64,000 nucleotides of DNA from Trematomus loennbergii. Taxonomy: Eukaryota > Chordata > Actinopteri > Perciformes > Nototheniidae. Below are positions 1 to 13,600 of this stretch, piece by piece (within the stretch, counting starts at the first letter, position 1; each line of letters starts with the position of its first letter). The stretch is taken from the NCBI GenBank assembly GCA_012861695.1, contig JAAOOA010000101.1:412501-476500 (forward strand), given 5' to 3'. Below the pieces are notes generated by a model. It ran no database searches. It saw only the letters and a list, made by a program, of their open reading frames with translations, and was not told where the DNA came from. Position numbers and translations under genes: made by a program.

Positions 1-3000
1 CCACCTGCTGCTTCAGGTGCATCTGCTGCTGGATCTGCGCCATCTTCTTCTGCACCAGCTCCTCCGCTGAGAGGAAAACAAGTTTAACATTTGTCATCGG
101 AAAGAAACGTGTTCCTGCAACAACATTGGTGTAATATACTAGTTTTTCATGTTAATATAATTTTTGTATGTTGCAATGTTGGAGGAGCCTGAGACTGTCA
201 TTGCCAAACATTTAAATAGCTCTCTTTTTTCAATTGAAATGTATTTAGTCCTTAAAGAAAACAGGCAGGATATTCAATTTCAAATGTAACGATAAGTATT
301 CTTTAAAAATAACAACACAATTATTATACAATTATGAAACCTGAAAATGATCACGATAGGGCCCCTTTAAAACACAAGGAGGAAACTGGCTCGATACTTT
401 TGCCCACTAGATGGCGAAAGAATCAACACAGAAGGAAAAAGGGCTGAGGTGAGGTGGACTTTGTGACTTTGAGAGAGTCACCAGTCTAGTGTCCTTGAAA
501 TTATTTGATAATGCAAATGACCATGAAGCCTGAGCTTTAGTAACCCTTTTTCTGTGATAACAATCAGTGTGGAGGATTGGCAGCACACAAACAGCAAAGG
601 GTTCATGTTGTAATACTTGAAATTCCTCAAAGCAAGAGAGGACATGTTATATTAACTTACATAGGCTACCTTGTTTCACGTGAGTAATATGTAATCTCAT
701 GTTTTTTTGGAAATGTCCTACAGTATATTTTAAAAAACAAAACAAGAATCAAGGATGTTCTAGTTCTGATTCTGATATTGAATAAACAAACAATTTTTCT
801 GTAACAAACGGCCTAAAACAGGTTATATTTCCTCACAGATTTTGAAGAGGTGATCCCAGGCGGCCGCAAACTGTTTCCAGTAGGAGATGTAGGGCCAGAT
901 GCTCTTTGGGAAGAGGATGATGATGTTGGAGAGACGAAACATTTCACCCACGGAGACGATGAACTTTTGTGTTTCCTCCGGCACCTCCTCGTTCATGCAG
1001 CCCATACGAGTCTCAAACAACACTGAACAGATACCTGCGTTTAAAAAGATATACAACAAATATTATAACTCGTCTGTTTGCTATCCTGGCTACAAAGTGT
1101 TGGTTTAGTTAAGCAAAGTTTACACATCTTACACCTGACCTTGGCCAATAAAAAAAAACTAAATAACAATTCACTTCTTTTTTTTTAGCAAAGTGAAACA
1201 TTGATTTATGGGGATTTTGGGTGATATTATGATCCATTTGTTACCACATTTGTTTGATGGGGTTGGGTTCAATTATTTCACACTAAACTGGTCATTTAAA
1301 CAAATAGCCCCTGGCTATGTGGCATTGCAAAGTTAAAACAGGACATAGCCTTATAACATATAATCGTTTGCTGCTGCAATATTATTGTCTTCATTGTGTT
1401 ATTCTTCATGTCTTACACAGCCCTGTTGCCGTAGAAGCATGATATACAGAAAGTGAATCCATAATTTGATAAGAAAGCTGCTGTTTAAAGGAATATATAG
1501 ACATTTTAGGGAATATTTATCTGCTTTCTTTCTCAGAGTATGATTTAAAAAAGCAATACCACTGTCAAGCTGCCAGTTAGATATGAAGCTACGGCTAGTT
1601 AGCTTAGCGCTTAGCTTAGCAAAAAGATTGTACACGGAGGGAAAGCTAGCTTGGCTTTGTAAGCTGTAAACCTCTCTAAAACCATACATGCATCTTTTTT
1701 TCACTTTGTTATTATACATATTAATCCAAGTAAAGCCAGACCTGCTTTTTCAGCCTGTTTCCAGTCTTAAGGCTGAGCTAAATTAAGCTAAGCTAACCAG
1801 CTGTGGCTTTAGCTTCATATTTAGCACATAGACACTAGAGCTGTATCATTCTCACCCTTGAGTTATCTGAAGCAAATGAAATAAGCATGTTCCTAAAAAT
1901 GTCAAACTGATTTCTCTGTGTACATAAACGTAGTATCTCAGGGGTCAAGGCCAAAACACCCAACAACTGTGTCAGAGTTTACGCCCTGACAGCACACAAT
2001 GACACTAGTGATGTATTAATGGATGACTAATTCTCTGCTCTGCAAGAATGAAGAAGTGTGGTTGTAATCGTTATTTTGCAAGTAATATCTAAAGTTTGCT
2101 CCTCATTCTGCACAATTAATAATTGTATTTAAGTTACATTCTGAATTTAGGGCTTAGGCTACTTGAGTATTTTAGGGTAGCCTACTTATATTTGTATTTA
2201 TAAAGCATCTGGGAAATTCTTCCACCAAGGTAAAATTAAGGTCCTGACTTCTGAATCATAGCTACCTACATTTAAAAGTAGCCTACAATACTTGCTAATT
2301 GTACTGTTTTGACACAATCGTACTTGAGTATTTCCATTTTATGGTATTTTACTTCTAGTCCACTACATTTCAGGGACATATATTTTTTGTTTTTACTCCA
2401 CAACAATTATTTAAAACTTATATGTATTATCAGTTATTTTTGCATATTGAAACACAAGAAATCCATTTAGAAAAAGTGCAACATTAACAGGCTCTTACAT
2501 GATGTCTCAGTGATCAAAACAGGATAAAATATCATTATATAATAATAAAATACTGTGAAAAGGGTCACAAGTATTTACTTCACGTACATTTAGCTAATTA
2601 TACTTCTTAATTCTACTAGCAGTGGATCATATAAGACCAATTACTACTTTTACTCAAAGTAAAGGATCTAAGTACTTATTTCAGCTCTGTATGTGTGTGG
2701 TATGTTGCTTCCAGTTATGTCTAGTACTTTTTAGATGATATAATTGATTCACTTTAAAGATTAACAGAAGTAAGACATCCTGCAGAACACTTTAAACAAT
2801 ATCCATTACACTTGTGTTGAACTATAACACAGTTGATCTTCTGTCATTAATTAATGTAAGATGTATTTCACCAGTAACTTCTTCTAACTGCATTTCTTTC
2901 CCTCTATTGCTAATCTAGATGTTTTCTGTTGACTTTCCACAGGTGAATTGTTCACTACTGACCTTCAAAAGCAAATTTGTAGAGTTCCTCCGTCAGGTCG

Positions 3001-6000
3001 TTGACCATCACTCCGCCTCCGTTTGTATCCCTGAGCCAGGCCACTCTGTGGATGAAGTCCGTCACCACGTCGTTGACGGTGTTCGTGTAGGAGGAGACGT
3101 GTTTGGGCTTCAACATCCGAGGGTTCAGGATGCTGCGGATGCGCTGCCAATTGGCCCCCATTCTACCAAAAACCAGGAAGATTAATACAAGGTTTCACGT
3201 TTCAAGGCTTTTATTGTCATGTGTATATAGCTACAGTGTAGTTATGACAATGAAAATCTTAGGTCACAGGCTCCTCCAACAGCGCAACACAATAAACAGA
3301 TACAATAGTGCAAGTAAATCAAATATAATATAATAGAAACAGAAACAAAATGAGATAAAGTGGTTTAATAAACGTTCGTCAAACTCAAATGTATTGTTCT
3401 GTAACATGGGATTGTGGTCCTTTAACACACTTTAAAAACCCCTATTTACTTTTAATTGTTTGTTCAAATTGTATTTATGTTATATTACCTTGTTAAACTC
3501 TCTTTGTTTAATGATGTGTTGCTGGTATTTGGTACATTTTGTTCATTGTGTGTGTTTAAGCTCTTCTGTTTAAATGTGAAAGCCCTTTGGAACTTTGTTG
3601 TTTGAAATATAAAGAAAACTTGTTAAATTTGCCTTATGAAGTTTACTTTATTTTGGTATTTTTCAACTTATTCAACCCAAAATACACATATGAAAAATAA
3701 TAAATAAACAATGATAGGTCCTTGCTAGTGACAACCTATCAAATGTAAACTGACTGAAAACATGTAGCCTCAAGCCTAAGCTAGTTAGCCTTAAACATTT
3801 TGTATTTTGTAAAAATATACACTAAAATATGAAAGTGTATTCAAAGCCTGAGTCATTGCAATCCTCTCCATCAAAAAACTATTAAAAACACATCATTGAG
3901 TGTTGACAGATTGCTTCATTACCATTAACCCAGTGTAGTTGAATATGACTCCTTACTTGCATCTATACTCCACTAAACGTACTGTCCAATAGTCTTGAAA
4001 GAGCCAAAGACTAATTGAGTAATTCAGGAGGTTTTAGGGTTTAGAGTTCAGGCTTTTCTCTGTTGTAACTAAATTAACTGACGATGACGAGCGCTGCCTC
4101 AACAGGTCTGACAAGACAAACCTGATAACAGCGAAGGAAAGCTGCTATTGACAATCAAAAACAACAATTGTCCTCCTGACTGGGTCTGACTGGAGCCTTA
4201 AGATTTGTTACAATAGAGTACAAAGTACAACGCAACTAATACAGTAGTTTCCGAGGAATTATACTTAGATAGTGTTAAGGAATAATTCTTCTAGATATCT
4301 AACCTTTTGCTCTGTGACGTTTTATGATCTACTCTGACGTCTGTTATCTCCTTTAAGGAAAGGCCTTGGTGCCATATGTGTTGTTGTCACCAGTTTGTGA
4401 CCGGTCAACTTGTCTGGCACAAAGGGTAATTGTTGTGGGAACACTGAGGCACTTCTTTATCGGTGTTTGTGGACTCTAGGATGTGAAATCTTTGAGGCCA
4501 TGAGTGTCGGACGCAGGTGGCTCAGTGTTCCCAGCTGTTTAGTCTACTCCTTCAGAGAACCAGTTAAAAGGTCTAGCATAGAGAGAGGCTCTTCAGAATT
4601 GACGTGGCAACTCTACCGTGAAGTCGGAACCTCTGACTCTTTGATTTGTGATGTGAATCCTCCGGCCGAATACTCTGAATAAACCCATCAGTGTTTGACA
4701 TCAAAGCTCCAACTCTCACCGTGTCTCCTTCCTGAGTCGGTGACTCCATGCATTGCTACACAGAAGTTTCCTCCACAGATAGGATTTATATAAATGACAT
4801 CCTATTTTAAATAAGTATCAATAACATTGGACAGTATGTTTTGTTCTGCTTTTAACATTACATTAAATGTCACTTGGTAGATGCTTCCATGGCGACTTAC
4901 ATTCATTCAATACTGTGAGCAAACCCCTCAATACTGTGGGGTGAAGTGTTTTTCCCAGGGACACAATGACATGCTGACTGCAGTGGGACTCGAACTTGCC
5001 CTCCCTGGTCTGAAGATGAGCGCAATGTTCCACTGAGCCACAGCCTCCCTTTTGAGGCTTTAAGTTAGCCAATTAATTCGGGTATCTTCATAAATTACGA
5101 GTCAAATTCCCCAGGTGTTTTTTTTATGAGCTGTAAATAACACAAAGAGGGAATTGTGTGCAAAACATTGAATCTCACTCTGACTGAGGAGTCCTTATAG
5201 GAGTTTATTCTGAAGGCTGTTTTACAACTACTATGGAATTTACTGTGGACGGGATCAGCTAATCAAGCTAGAGGATCTATCAGAATCAGAATACCTTGCT
5301 TCGTCCCACAGAGGGGATTTTTACATTTGTTACAGCAGAAAGAGACAGTTTAATGTTAACTAAGAAGCATGCATAAAAAATATATTAAAGATTACAAAAA
5401 ATACACATCTGTAATGATGTAGCAGCCAGATATATATTGCACAGTAATTAACGGCATATATTGCACATAGTTGGTATGGGGGGTTTACTCACTCTGTCAG
5501 GGGTCCGTAGGCATGGTTCCTGACCTCCCTGTATCTCCTCCAGTGGGGCATGTCTGAGCGGACTGGGTGCCTCCCCTCCTGCCTCAGGACCTGCTCGATC
5601 AGCTCAGCAGTCGCCACGTTCACTATGACCAGAGGCCCGAACGTTGACTTCCACAGAGGACCGTAGATCTTCCTGTGCTCAATCTGTGGGCAGAGAGGGA
5701 GTCATTTACGGAGGTATTGGATGTGTGATTTACCAAAGAATCTCACATATGGAGCTGCCTCCTGCAGGACGGATCAATTTGTTATTTCCGCAGTGGAACT
5801 CATATGTTCAACACGTCAATTTACTTAGGGTCTAAGGAAATATGAACTTGAGTTTTGTTATAGTTGAATTGATTCTCAAACACACTTTAGGTTTTTAACG
5901 AGTTACTTTCTATTTATTTGTTTACCTTAAGAATCCTTTTTTAATCAATTTGTTCAGATTGCACAAAAGTAGTACTATGATGTTTGATATTACAGGGACT

Positions 6001-7066
6001 GTGACTTTTTAACATGATTTTATGCATATGGTGGTGCTTTCTCTTTACACTATGACAGATTGTGGCTATACTGAATGTCCTAAACAGTTTGAGAAGAAAT
6101 GCAAAGCATGTGGTTAATAATACGTATATTACCTAGGAGTACAGATGCAAATTTCTTCTGTGGAAAAACAGGTTCAGCAATTAAAATGTGGAAGTGTAAA
6201 GGTAAAGCCTTGTATTATTATAGGCCTACTAGTTTTCATAAATGTATTGTTTGTGTTGTGTAAAACAAATGTCAGGATAGATACAAAAACATTGCAGATT
6301 CTGATGCCAAGGTAATGTCTTTAAATGTCATGTTTTGTCAATGTAAAACCCAAATATGTTAATATAATTGAAAAACAGAGAAAATCTCCATACTGTATGT
6401 GAGATGCTGAAAACAGACTTTTCTGCAATTTTGGCATTACAACATTGTTATAATATTTGTGAGTGTGACCTTGATTTAACATTTCATTTGTCAATGCTGC
6501 CAGCAACACAAATACACATTTCCCTTCAGCTGGGTTCAGGGAGTGCATCTTATATGCAAAACCACAGCACAGACACAACTTCATAACAGTCTGCCTGCAC
6601 AGAGACCTGCCAAAATAGGTAAATACATTCATGTATTGTATTTACTTTGTGTTAACTACTGATTTACTAAGGCTTTACGGTCAAGTTAACTTGTGATGCA
6701 ATCGAAGACAGTCTCCATAAATTAAGTTGAAATAAATGATATGGTCGGACAGGTCGAAACCGAACAACAACACAGCCGTCCTTCCATCCACAGAATCCCT
6801 CCACGTACCTGCATTTGTTGCGCCTTTTTGAAATAGCCCTTTACAAAAAGCCAGTTCAAAGTGGACATCAAACTCGGTCCGCCTAAATCATCCATGGTTT
6901 TCTGTTTCACGGAGTCATTTATCACGGTGGTGGTGGTGGTGGCTGCGTCACGGCGGTGGATGCCCGCATGATTCCCCGCATTCAGGCCGGCTTTAGCCGT
7001 CTGAATCCCGGCGTGCTGCTGCCGGTTCACCCGCAGTCCGAGGCTCATCAGAGATGTCCTCAACAT
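1..7066 (-). CDS. CYP27-family mitochondrial cytochrome P450, N-terminal five exons (partial)
   Basis: Seen: five exons with consistent GT/AG junctions and phases at 7066-6809, 5683-5493, 3162-2963, 1034-837 and 66-1, the last cut by the window edge. They give about 304 codons of an expected 520-530. Exon 1 starts with a Met followed by an Arg/Ser/Gly-rich, acid-poor stretch, as in a mitochondrial presequence, then LGGPSLMSTLNWLFVKGYF. Exon 2 includes IEHRKIYGPLWKS and EQVLRQEGRHPVRSDMPHW; exon 3 includes NWQRIRSILNPRMLKPK; exon 4 includes VLFETRMGC and PEETQKFI. These match the sterol 26/27-hydroxylase family. Known: CYP27 enzymes are inner-membrane mitochondrial P450s that take electrons from adrenodoxin and hydroxylate sterol or secosteroid side chains. 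The I-helix and heme-Cys loop are outside the window, so activity cannot be judged. CYP27A fits better than CYP27B, CYP27C or CYP24, but the paralogue is not certain. The start at 7066 was chosen because the in-frame upstream extension is low-complexity. Confidence 0.88.
1484..1915. mobile_element. non-autonomous inverted-repeat element in CYP27 intron 3
   Basis: The left end (TTTAAAGGAATATATAGACA, then a TTTTAGGG stretch) is complementary in outline to the right end (CATGTTCCTAAAAATGTC). The inside contains GCTTAGC/TAAGCTAAGC-type motifs that recur in many fish genomes. No coding capacity is visible. Family assignment is from memory of common teleost repeats and is uncertain. Confidence 0.5.
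2145..2690. mobile_element. degenerate fish interspersed repeat (GTACTTGAGTA-type)
   Basis: AT-rich stretch just left of CYP27 exon 3 (lower coordinates, intron 3) with repeated motifs such as GTACTTGAGTATTTCCATTT, CCACTACATTTCAGGGA and TACTTTTACTCAAAGTAAAG. These look like a diverged relative of the element at 56115-56707. Termini are not clear and there is no open reading frame of note. Confidence 0.4.
3185..3330. repeat. short interspersed repeat, TTATTGTCATGTG type
   Basis: A stretch beginning near TTTATTGTCATGTGTATATA and running through CAACAGCGCAACACAATAAA resembles a short repeat seen often in teleosts. It lies in the intron between CYP27 exons 2 and 3. No target duplication was found. 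Confidence 0.35.
4857..5050 (-). mobile_element. tRNA-derived SINE (antisense copy)
   Basis: Read on the minus strand it has a tRNA-like head with an A-box-like GTGGCTCAGTGG and a B-box-like AAGTTCGAGTCCCACTGC. A body containing GTCATTGTGTCCCTGGG and a tail ending near ACATTTAATGTAATG follow. The element at 17033-17236 is the same family in the other orientation. It lies in the intron between CYP27 exons 2 and 3. Confidence 0.7.
5276..5470. repeat. interspersed repeat beginning TCAGAATCAGAATACC
   Basis: It starts with TCAGAATCAGAATACC and contains TCCCACAGAGGGGATTTTTA and a poly-A-rich middle. The same opening motif heads the repeats at 53527 and 60176. It sits next to CYP27 exon 2 inside the intron and carries no coding signal. 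Confidence 0.4.
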
Positions 7067-7118
7067 TTTCACTGCAGGTGTGTTTTTCCTGCAGCTTCTG
7101 AGGTAGAAACAGGCACGA

Positions 7119-7151
7119 CAGCAGTGTGTGTGTGTGTTGGTGTGTGTGTCA
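7119..7151. repeat. TG-rich microsatellite upstream of CYP27 start
   Basis: Interrupted TG dinucleotide run about 55-85 bases upstream of the CYP27 start codon, so it is probably in the 5' UTR or core promoter. Confidence 0.8.
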
Positions 7152-7299
7152 GATAATAATGGCTCCCTGTTTATAGCTGCAGGCCGCTTTTTAAACCCAG
7201 GCTCTGAGCCAACTGTGGACTTTGTTCCCATATCATAAATCTCCATGTTTGTAACATGCACATCCAAAACCAATACGCTGATTATGTACTTATAAGAGA

Positions 7300-10098
7300 A
7301 GATTGATTATTAAAAAACACATCTGAGTAGTGATATTTAACATTTTAAGAGGTTTAACTTAATAAATAACGTATTTAGGTGTAAAATACGAGCACCCGAA
7401 GAGCGTATACACCTCCATATCCTGCAATATTAATACAAGTAAAACCTGACGTGTCTGCCCAGTAATTGGGATCTGATCCAATTTTCTATGGGTTATTCCT
7501 CTGAACATGCTACATATTTCCAATAAGTTTCATGACAATCGGTCCAGTAGTTTTTCTCTAATCGTGTGCCAAACCTGCAAGGAGTTACTTTTCCACTGCT
7601 TTTTGTGCACCATGCCTCTTGTCTTGTTTATTGTGTGTGAATATTTTATTGGGTCACTTAAACTCAATGGGTTTTGTCTAAAACTAGACAACTCACTAAA
7701 TAATTTAGATCTTGGAGCTCAATATGTAGGTAAAGGTATTTGAGTTATTAAGAGTTATTGAGTTATTTCTTTTCACTATATCTGTAAAGCGTCTTTGAGC
7801 ACCTGTAAAAGCACTAACAAAATAAATCTATTATTATTAAATGTGCAATGTATTAAAGTGCCTTCTGGAAAACTGATCAATTCAGTATGATTACACACAT
7901 CCTAACACATGACAGCGATATGTATTGTATAATAGTGTATGGGTTCTCAAAACTATACATTTAAATGGAATATTTATTATGCATTTCATGTATTTGTGCT
8001 GCATTCACGGATGTTGCTGCCACCAGAGGGCGACTTCTACTTTGCTATCAGATGGGATAAATCTGTACAATATGCCATCAGAATTTGATTTCAATACTTT
8101 TTTTGTGGTTAGTTAATTAGTATTCATGTGTCAAGTAAATTGTGTACTTGGATCAATCTTGCAGTGTAGAGCTGTGTGTGTGTGTGACATAACATTTGTT
8201 TATCAGCTATTTTCAGTGCACTGCATTTCTACTCATGTTTTTAAATTGCAACGACAGTTATTTGACTCAGTTCGTAACAAAGACTTCAGGTTGTAACCGG
8301 CTCTGACCTCGTATAATTAGTAGTATAATTACAATTAATAGTATATACGTACACCTATCTATTAGCTTACATGGCACATGGTAACACCTTACAACTGTTT
8401 TTGCTTGTGACTCTCAACATGTCATCACAAGTTCTGGCCTATAAATGTGATATGAACAACAGCGTGTTTTTTTTTAGATGCCTAGTTAAAAGTTTAATGG
8501 ATGACTTCATTGGTTAAACAGTTATTGGTAATTACAAAATGTGTTGAAATAACACCTTCCTTGTTTGGCCTCGACAAAATCATTATAAGCGTCACAAATG
8601 TAACGCAGTCGTTGTACTAATGTTGAATAGAAAATTATCATTCTATTGTTTCTCTATTCTGATCCAACGGGACAAAGAAAAAAGCTTGTGCCAAACTATG
8701 AACCTAATCAAAAGCACTTAATTTCCCCCTTGATGGGAAAAAAAGGAAGCTTACATCCAGGATATCCTGCAGTAACCGGGCGTAACCTCAGGGTCACTAC
8801 GATCAGAACAAATGTTATGTAATCACAATAAAATCCACACATGGTTGCACAAAAAAAAATATATACATATTAAGCAATGCAAAAGCACAAAAACTATTAA
8901 AATCTTTATTTTTCTACAAGAAATTACTCTCAAATAGTTTACAAATGATTCTCTGAGGCCACCGTTCTCCTTAAGGCGGAAACATTTTAAGACATCTTCA
9001 ACACTTATCATTCAGCTGGGATGCCAAATAAAGGCTGAGACATAGACAGCAACTTCCTGTACGCTGAGTCGGGGCGCAGCAGGGAAATGGGGCTTGTGAC
9101 AAAACAAGAAGAAGGCCTACGTTATAAAAGGAAAATAACAAAAAGGCACACCAAGTTCTTAAAGACTCGCATTGAGGTGCAGCATCAAAGCATCTGGCTT
9201 GTTTTGCGCAATACAGTTCATACTAACTTCCAATTGCTTGGCTTTTGATATATATATAGAAAATATATTAAGCAATTTGCTGATGTTCGAGTATATTTTG
9301 AAAATATAAATAATTAGATTCAAGTATTGCAGGTTTAAAGCTACAAAGCATGACCCTCACTGAGTCAACTAAGCGCACTACTTCGCAAGAAATCAGAACT
9401 ACTTATAAACCGAGATATCACAGCAATCAAGGTTTCAAGACATCTTAAAGCTGCAATGATCAATATTAATTATTACCTTACCTGAAGCAATAGCGAGCAT
9501 TTTAGCGTCTTTCAGCTGATTGTTTTGGTTTTCTGGCCGACAAACTCCGCTCTTATCGACCTTGTTTTAAGTCAAAAGAGGCAGCTGTGATATGCCAAAA
9601 TTACTTTAAATAAACGGTAAACTACCCGCGAGTGTCAAACAGAAGACGGACACCTTTAGCAAATAGCTGTGGGACATTTTGGGAGTGTCTAATGGCTAAA
9701 GAGCCAGATATATTCCTCAGGGGTTGGTAAAGATCAACACAGCTTTTAGTAGATAAATATCGGACCAAAACCCTTCAGTTTGTTCACAGCGCTACGAATG
9801 GATGATCAATGGTGACTTCAGGTGTGTAATGAAGAAACAGTTAGCTACAACTTTCTAGGTAGATAGTAGAAATGTCAATATGCAATTATTTAAATGTATC
9901 TAGCTTCAAATTTAAATAGTTTTTGTCCTGCAGCTGGGTTTACAAAGAAAAAAGCTCTACATCTAACGTCACAACAACTCTAAAGGACAAAAGTAGAAGA
10001 TAAATATGATGAATAATTACTACCTCCATTTATATGTGTGATGTTTTCAATTCGGTTTGTTTTTTTAGCATTATTACAGAAAAACTACTGGCATGATT
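7300..10098. other. CYP27 upstream / EAF2 downstream interval
   Basis: No gene supported. AT-rich, with short open frames but no family signature. It should contain the CYP27 promoter at its left end and possibly the distal EAF2 3' UTR. The stretch around 7505-7580 resembles a common fish repeat. Confidence 0.5.
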
Positions 10099-10104
10099 TT
10101 TATT
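8905..10104 (-). terminator. two candidate EAF2 polyadenylation signals
   Basis: AATAAA on the minus strand lies at 10104-10099, about 570 bases past the EAF2 stop. A second lies at 8910-8905, about 1.76 kb past it. Either could set the 3' end; nothing in the sequence decides between them. Confidence 0.3.
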
Positions 10105-10671
10105 TTTGGCCTGGTCAGAGGTCTGCGCTCTCCGACTGCCCGGATGAATGTTTCCTATCAGAAACGAATGCAGCTAAACTGAAGCTATCTACAGAAATCT
10201 GACCTAAGGCACGACAAACTATCCTAATATTGCTAATGAAATGCAGGAACTCCAGAGGTGGTTAGGGACTGATTGATGGGGAAAAATATCCATCTGCACG
10301 ACATACTGTAACCACCGCTGTCTTTCTGCCTCTGATATGCTTAATGTGCACCCAGTGAGATGAAACACTTCAGATGGTTTGTTATTTACTTCTGCTTCTC
10401 TTACACCAATCCCATCATGCCACTCTGAAATAAGGCGTCCTTGTAACATACAGTTTTCACACCAGAAAAAAAAGATCACAAAGCAAAAAATGTGACGTAA
10501 AAATAGAAGTTTGTTGGCGGAGAAGCAACAAATGATATTTGCTAGCAGAAATGTGAATATGTCAAGGACAGAGTCCCGTATTAAAGGGAGTAAGACACTG
10601 ACAGGCCTGTTCCCTGTTCCTTCACTCCTCACTGAAGATCCTACTGATGTCCAAACACGTCCTCATGTCGT

Positions 10672-13600
10672 TCAGTCACTCTCACTGCCGGATTCACTCA
10701 GCTGGAGGTCACTCTCTGCAAACACAGGTACGTAGCAAAATGAACAATGAGATTTAGATGCTTAAATACATGAAGCCGTCATTACACAACATTATATTAG
10801 AGTTCCATTTCTTCACTATTTATCTTGGTTTCATTTCACTCTGTTGTTTTATCCTCTTTCTGTTACTTAACAGTTTGATGTAAAGTAGACGTGGAGCTAA
10901 GTCCCGTATCTGTAACTGTCTCTGTCCAAGAGTTCAAATGTATTCAAGAAAGATAAATGTAATCTTTTCCAAAACTAACAATATTTGATCTAAGAAAATA
11001 TTCTGCTTAAATCCATTTCTGTTGATGCTTAGTTCTGTTTTCTCTGCCTTTCCCCCCCCCCCCCCCCCGACTCTCATCTGTTAGCTTAAAGTGCACCTCA
11101 TGCTATTTTTAGGCAATAGCATAGGTCTCAGATATATACAAATATATTAAAAACATGTCTATGAAGTGTTTTGCTCAAAATACCAAACAGATCACCCATT
11201 CTAGCCATGCCTCATATCCCTCTATTTCACTTCCTGTTTCAAAAGTGCTGATTTGGGTATAAAGCTTTTAAAAAAATAGATCCAAAATAATAAAGGAGGG
11301 GTCTGAGCTCATGCGGGACCCGGCAGCTACTGTCTAAACTAAATACTGCCGTGATGAAACGCCATATCATGGATTATCAAGGATTCTTTCTGAAACAGTA
11401 TGGAGCTCAAAGGCTTTCTCTCTTGCCGGTTTACCACAAGGTGAGTTCCTTTTTATTTCCTGCTTCTTCACACACATGGGGTGTTTCTCAATCGCGAGTA
11501 CGCTTGCTTGGTAGCACATGTCTTCCGAGTCACTTGCTTCAGAAGCGAGGCAAGAATACTTCCTGGCATTCGGAAAACGAAGAGTGGAACAGGCTAGCAA
11601 GTGTGCGTCATACGAGAGGCCCCGCCTCTTACATTTTCCACCACAGATTTGGGGAAATTGGTCCGTGCGCAAAGCATTGTGGGGATTTTAAGACCGCGGA
11701 GTCTACACATGTGCAGCCTCGAAATTTCTCCTAACGAAGTACGCCGGGCTCAGTAGAATTTCAAGTATGCTGGAGATTGGAACAGTACTTCGGCGGCACT
11801 CGATGACGTAGTATGCTTGAAATAGTGGCTCTGCAGCAGCTTTACTCGCGATTGAGAAACACCCATGCTCTCCAGTACAGGTTAGCTCTGAGTGTTAGCG
11901 ATGCTAATGTAAACATGCACCGACCATATTACGTCCAAAACAGTCTGGCATTGTTTCTGATAGCAACGTTTCTGATAGGGCCGTGGGTGTAAAGCCAGAC
12001 TACATTTCAGATATTACGTCATATCGGACGCAAATCTGGATCAGATCCGTTGTAGCCCCGTTTTTAGAGATTTGGGTACGGAGGAAAAGAGAGAGGGTTT
12101 TTTTTTCTGACGCTGCGTGAGTTCCCTGACACACCGGGGACACATCTTTATGTATAAAAGACATCAAAAAGTGCATTTTGCATGATAGGTCCCCTTTAAC
12201 CAACTGATGTGTCTACAAGTGCTCTTTATTTTAAGAAAATAAAATGGTGTTGTTGAAATATATTAATTAGCTTCCCCCCAGTTATTTTATCCTAGCATAC
12301 ATTTCAGACGGCATGTTAAATCTCCCACACGTCAGACATTGCATTCCCCTCTTACTTACTGAAAATTGTTGTCACTGTTACCGTTATAAAAAGCTTGATA
12401 AGATAAAGGCGCGTCTGGCTGAGAAAGAGTCAAACTGACTTTTATAGTTTTGCTGCTGAGTACTTACTGAGAGTGTTAATGAGTCCTCCTCCACTCTCCT
12501 GTGGGCGACTGTTGTTGGTGGTGCTGGTGGAGATGATGGGCATACTGGGCATACTGGGCATGCTGGGCATACTGGGCATGCTGGGCATACTGGGCATACT
12601 GGGCATACTGGGCATGCTGGGGTTAACTGGAGCCGGGGGGGGAGGTGCTGCAGAAGTCCGCTCGTCATCAGAGTCGCTGTTGCTGGAGCTGTCGTCGCTG
12701 CTGGAGGACGAGGAGCTGTTGGAGTCTGAGGAGCTGTCGCCGCTGCTCAGCTGGTCCATGACCCGCACCTCCGCCATCAACTCTGTGATCACAGGCAAAC
12801 AGAGATGAAGGAAATAGTGAACGTGATCCAAATTTACAGGAAAGAGAGTGCTCAAAATAAATAAGATCAATGACTTAAAGGTCCTCTATTATACTGTTTT
12901 TCATCAATATGTTACAGGTCTCAGATATATACAGAACATGTCTCTGATTGGCTGAAACACCAAACAGATCATTGCAGCATCCCATAATCCCCTCTGTTTC
13001 AGCCCTGTTTCAAAAGTGCTGATTCTCTGTCTGTTACTTTAGATGAAAATAAGGAGCCCTCCCCACGCCCCTCTGAGAGATATTTGGTTAAAAAGAACAC
13101 AATAGCCGCGTTCACACCAAGTACTTTGCCGTACTTAGTGCCGGCACTTATTACCCCAGGGCACTTAGTACAGATCGCGTTCACACCGGAATAAATTCCC
13201 TGAGGGAAGATTACGCAAATGAGCCGCTGACGTCACTTCGTCTTCTTCTGCTTTGGGTTTACTGGCAGAACTGGGGCACTTTTTTCCCCAGGAAAGTACC
13301 ATCTCTCAGCAGGCACTAAAAATGGGGGTAAAAGTTCCCGGCTTGAAGTACTCTTTTTGGTGTGAACGCGACATAAGGGCTACTAACGGAACTAAACGCG
13401 AAAAGTACAGGGAAAAGTACTCCGGTGAACGCGGCTAATGGTGCTCTAGGAAGAGATTCAGGTGATAAGGTGTGGGGGGGGGGGGGGGTTACCTTGGTTG
13501 GTGATTGGCTAATGGTTACACAAGACAAAACATCGTTATGACATCATAAAGTGGCCAAAATGTGATCAGCTCATTTTCAGACAGAAATGTGTTTATGTAT

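Noticed and set aside
4330..4755. Possible solo retroviral-type LTR (AATAAA at about 4678, TTGCTACA end)
   Set aside because: No matching flanking duplication, no TG start at a convincing place and no internal sequence; too weak to call.
11351..11734. 127-codon frame in EAF2 intron 5
   Set aside because: Runs through two nested MITEs and matches no protein family.
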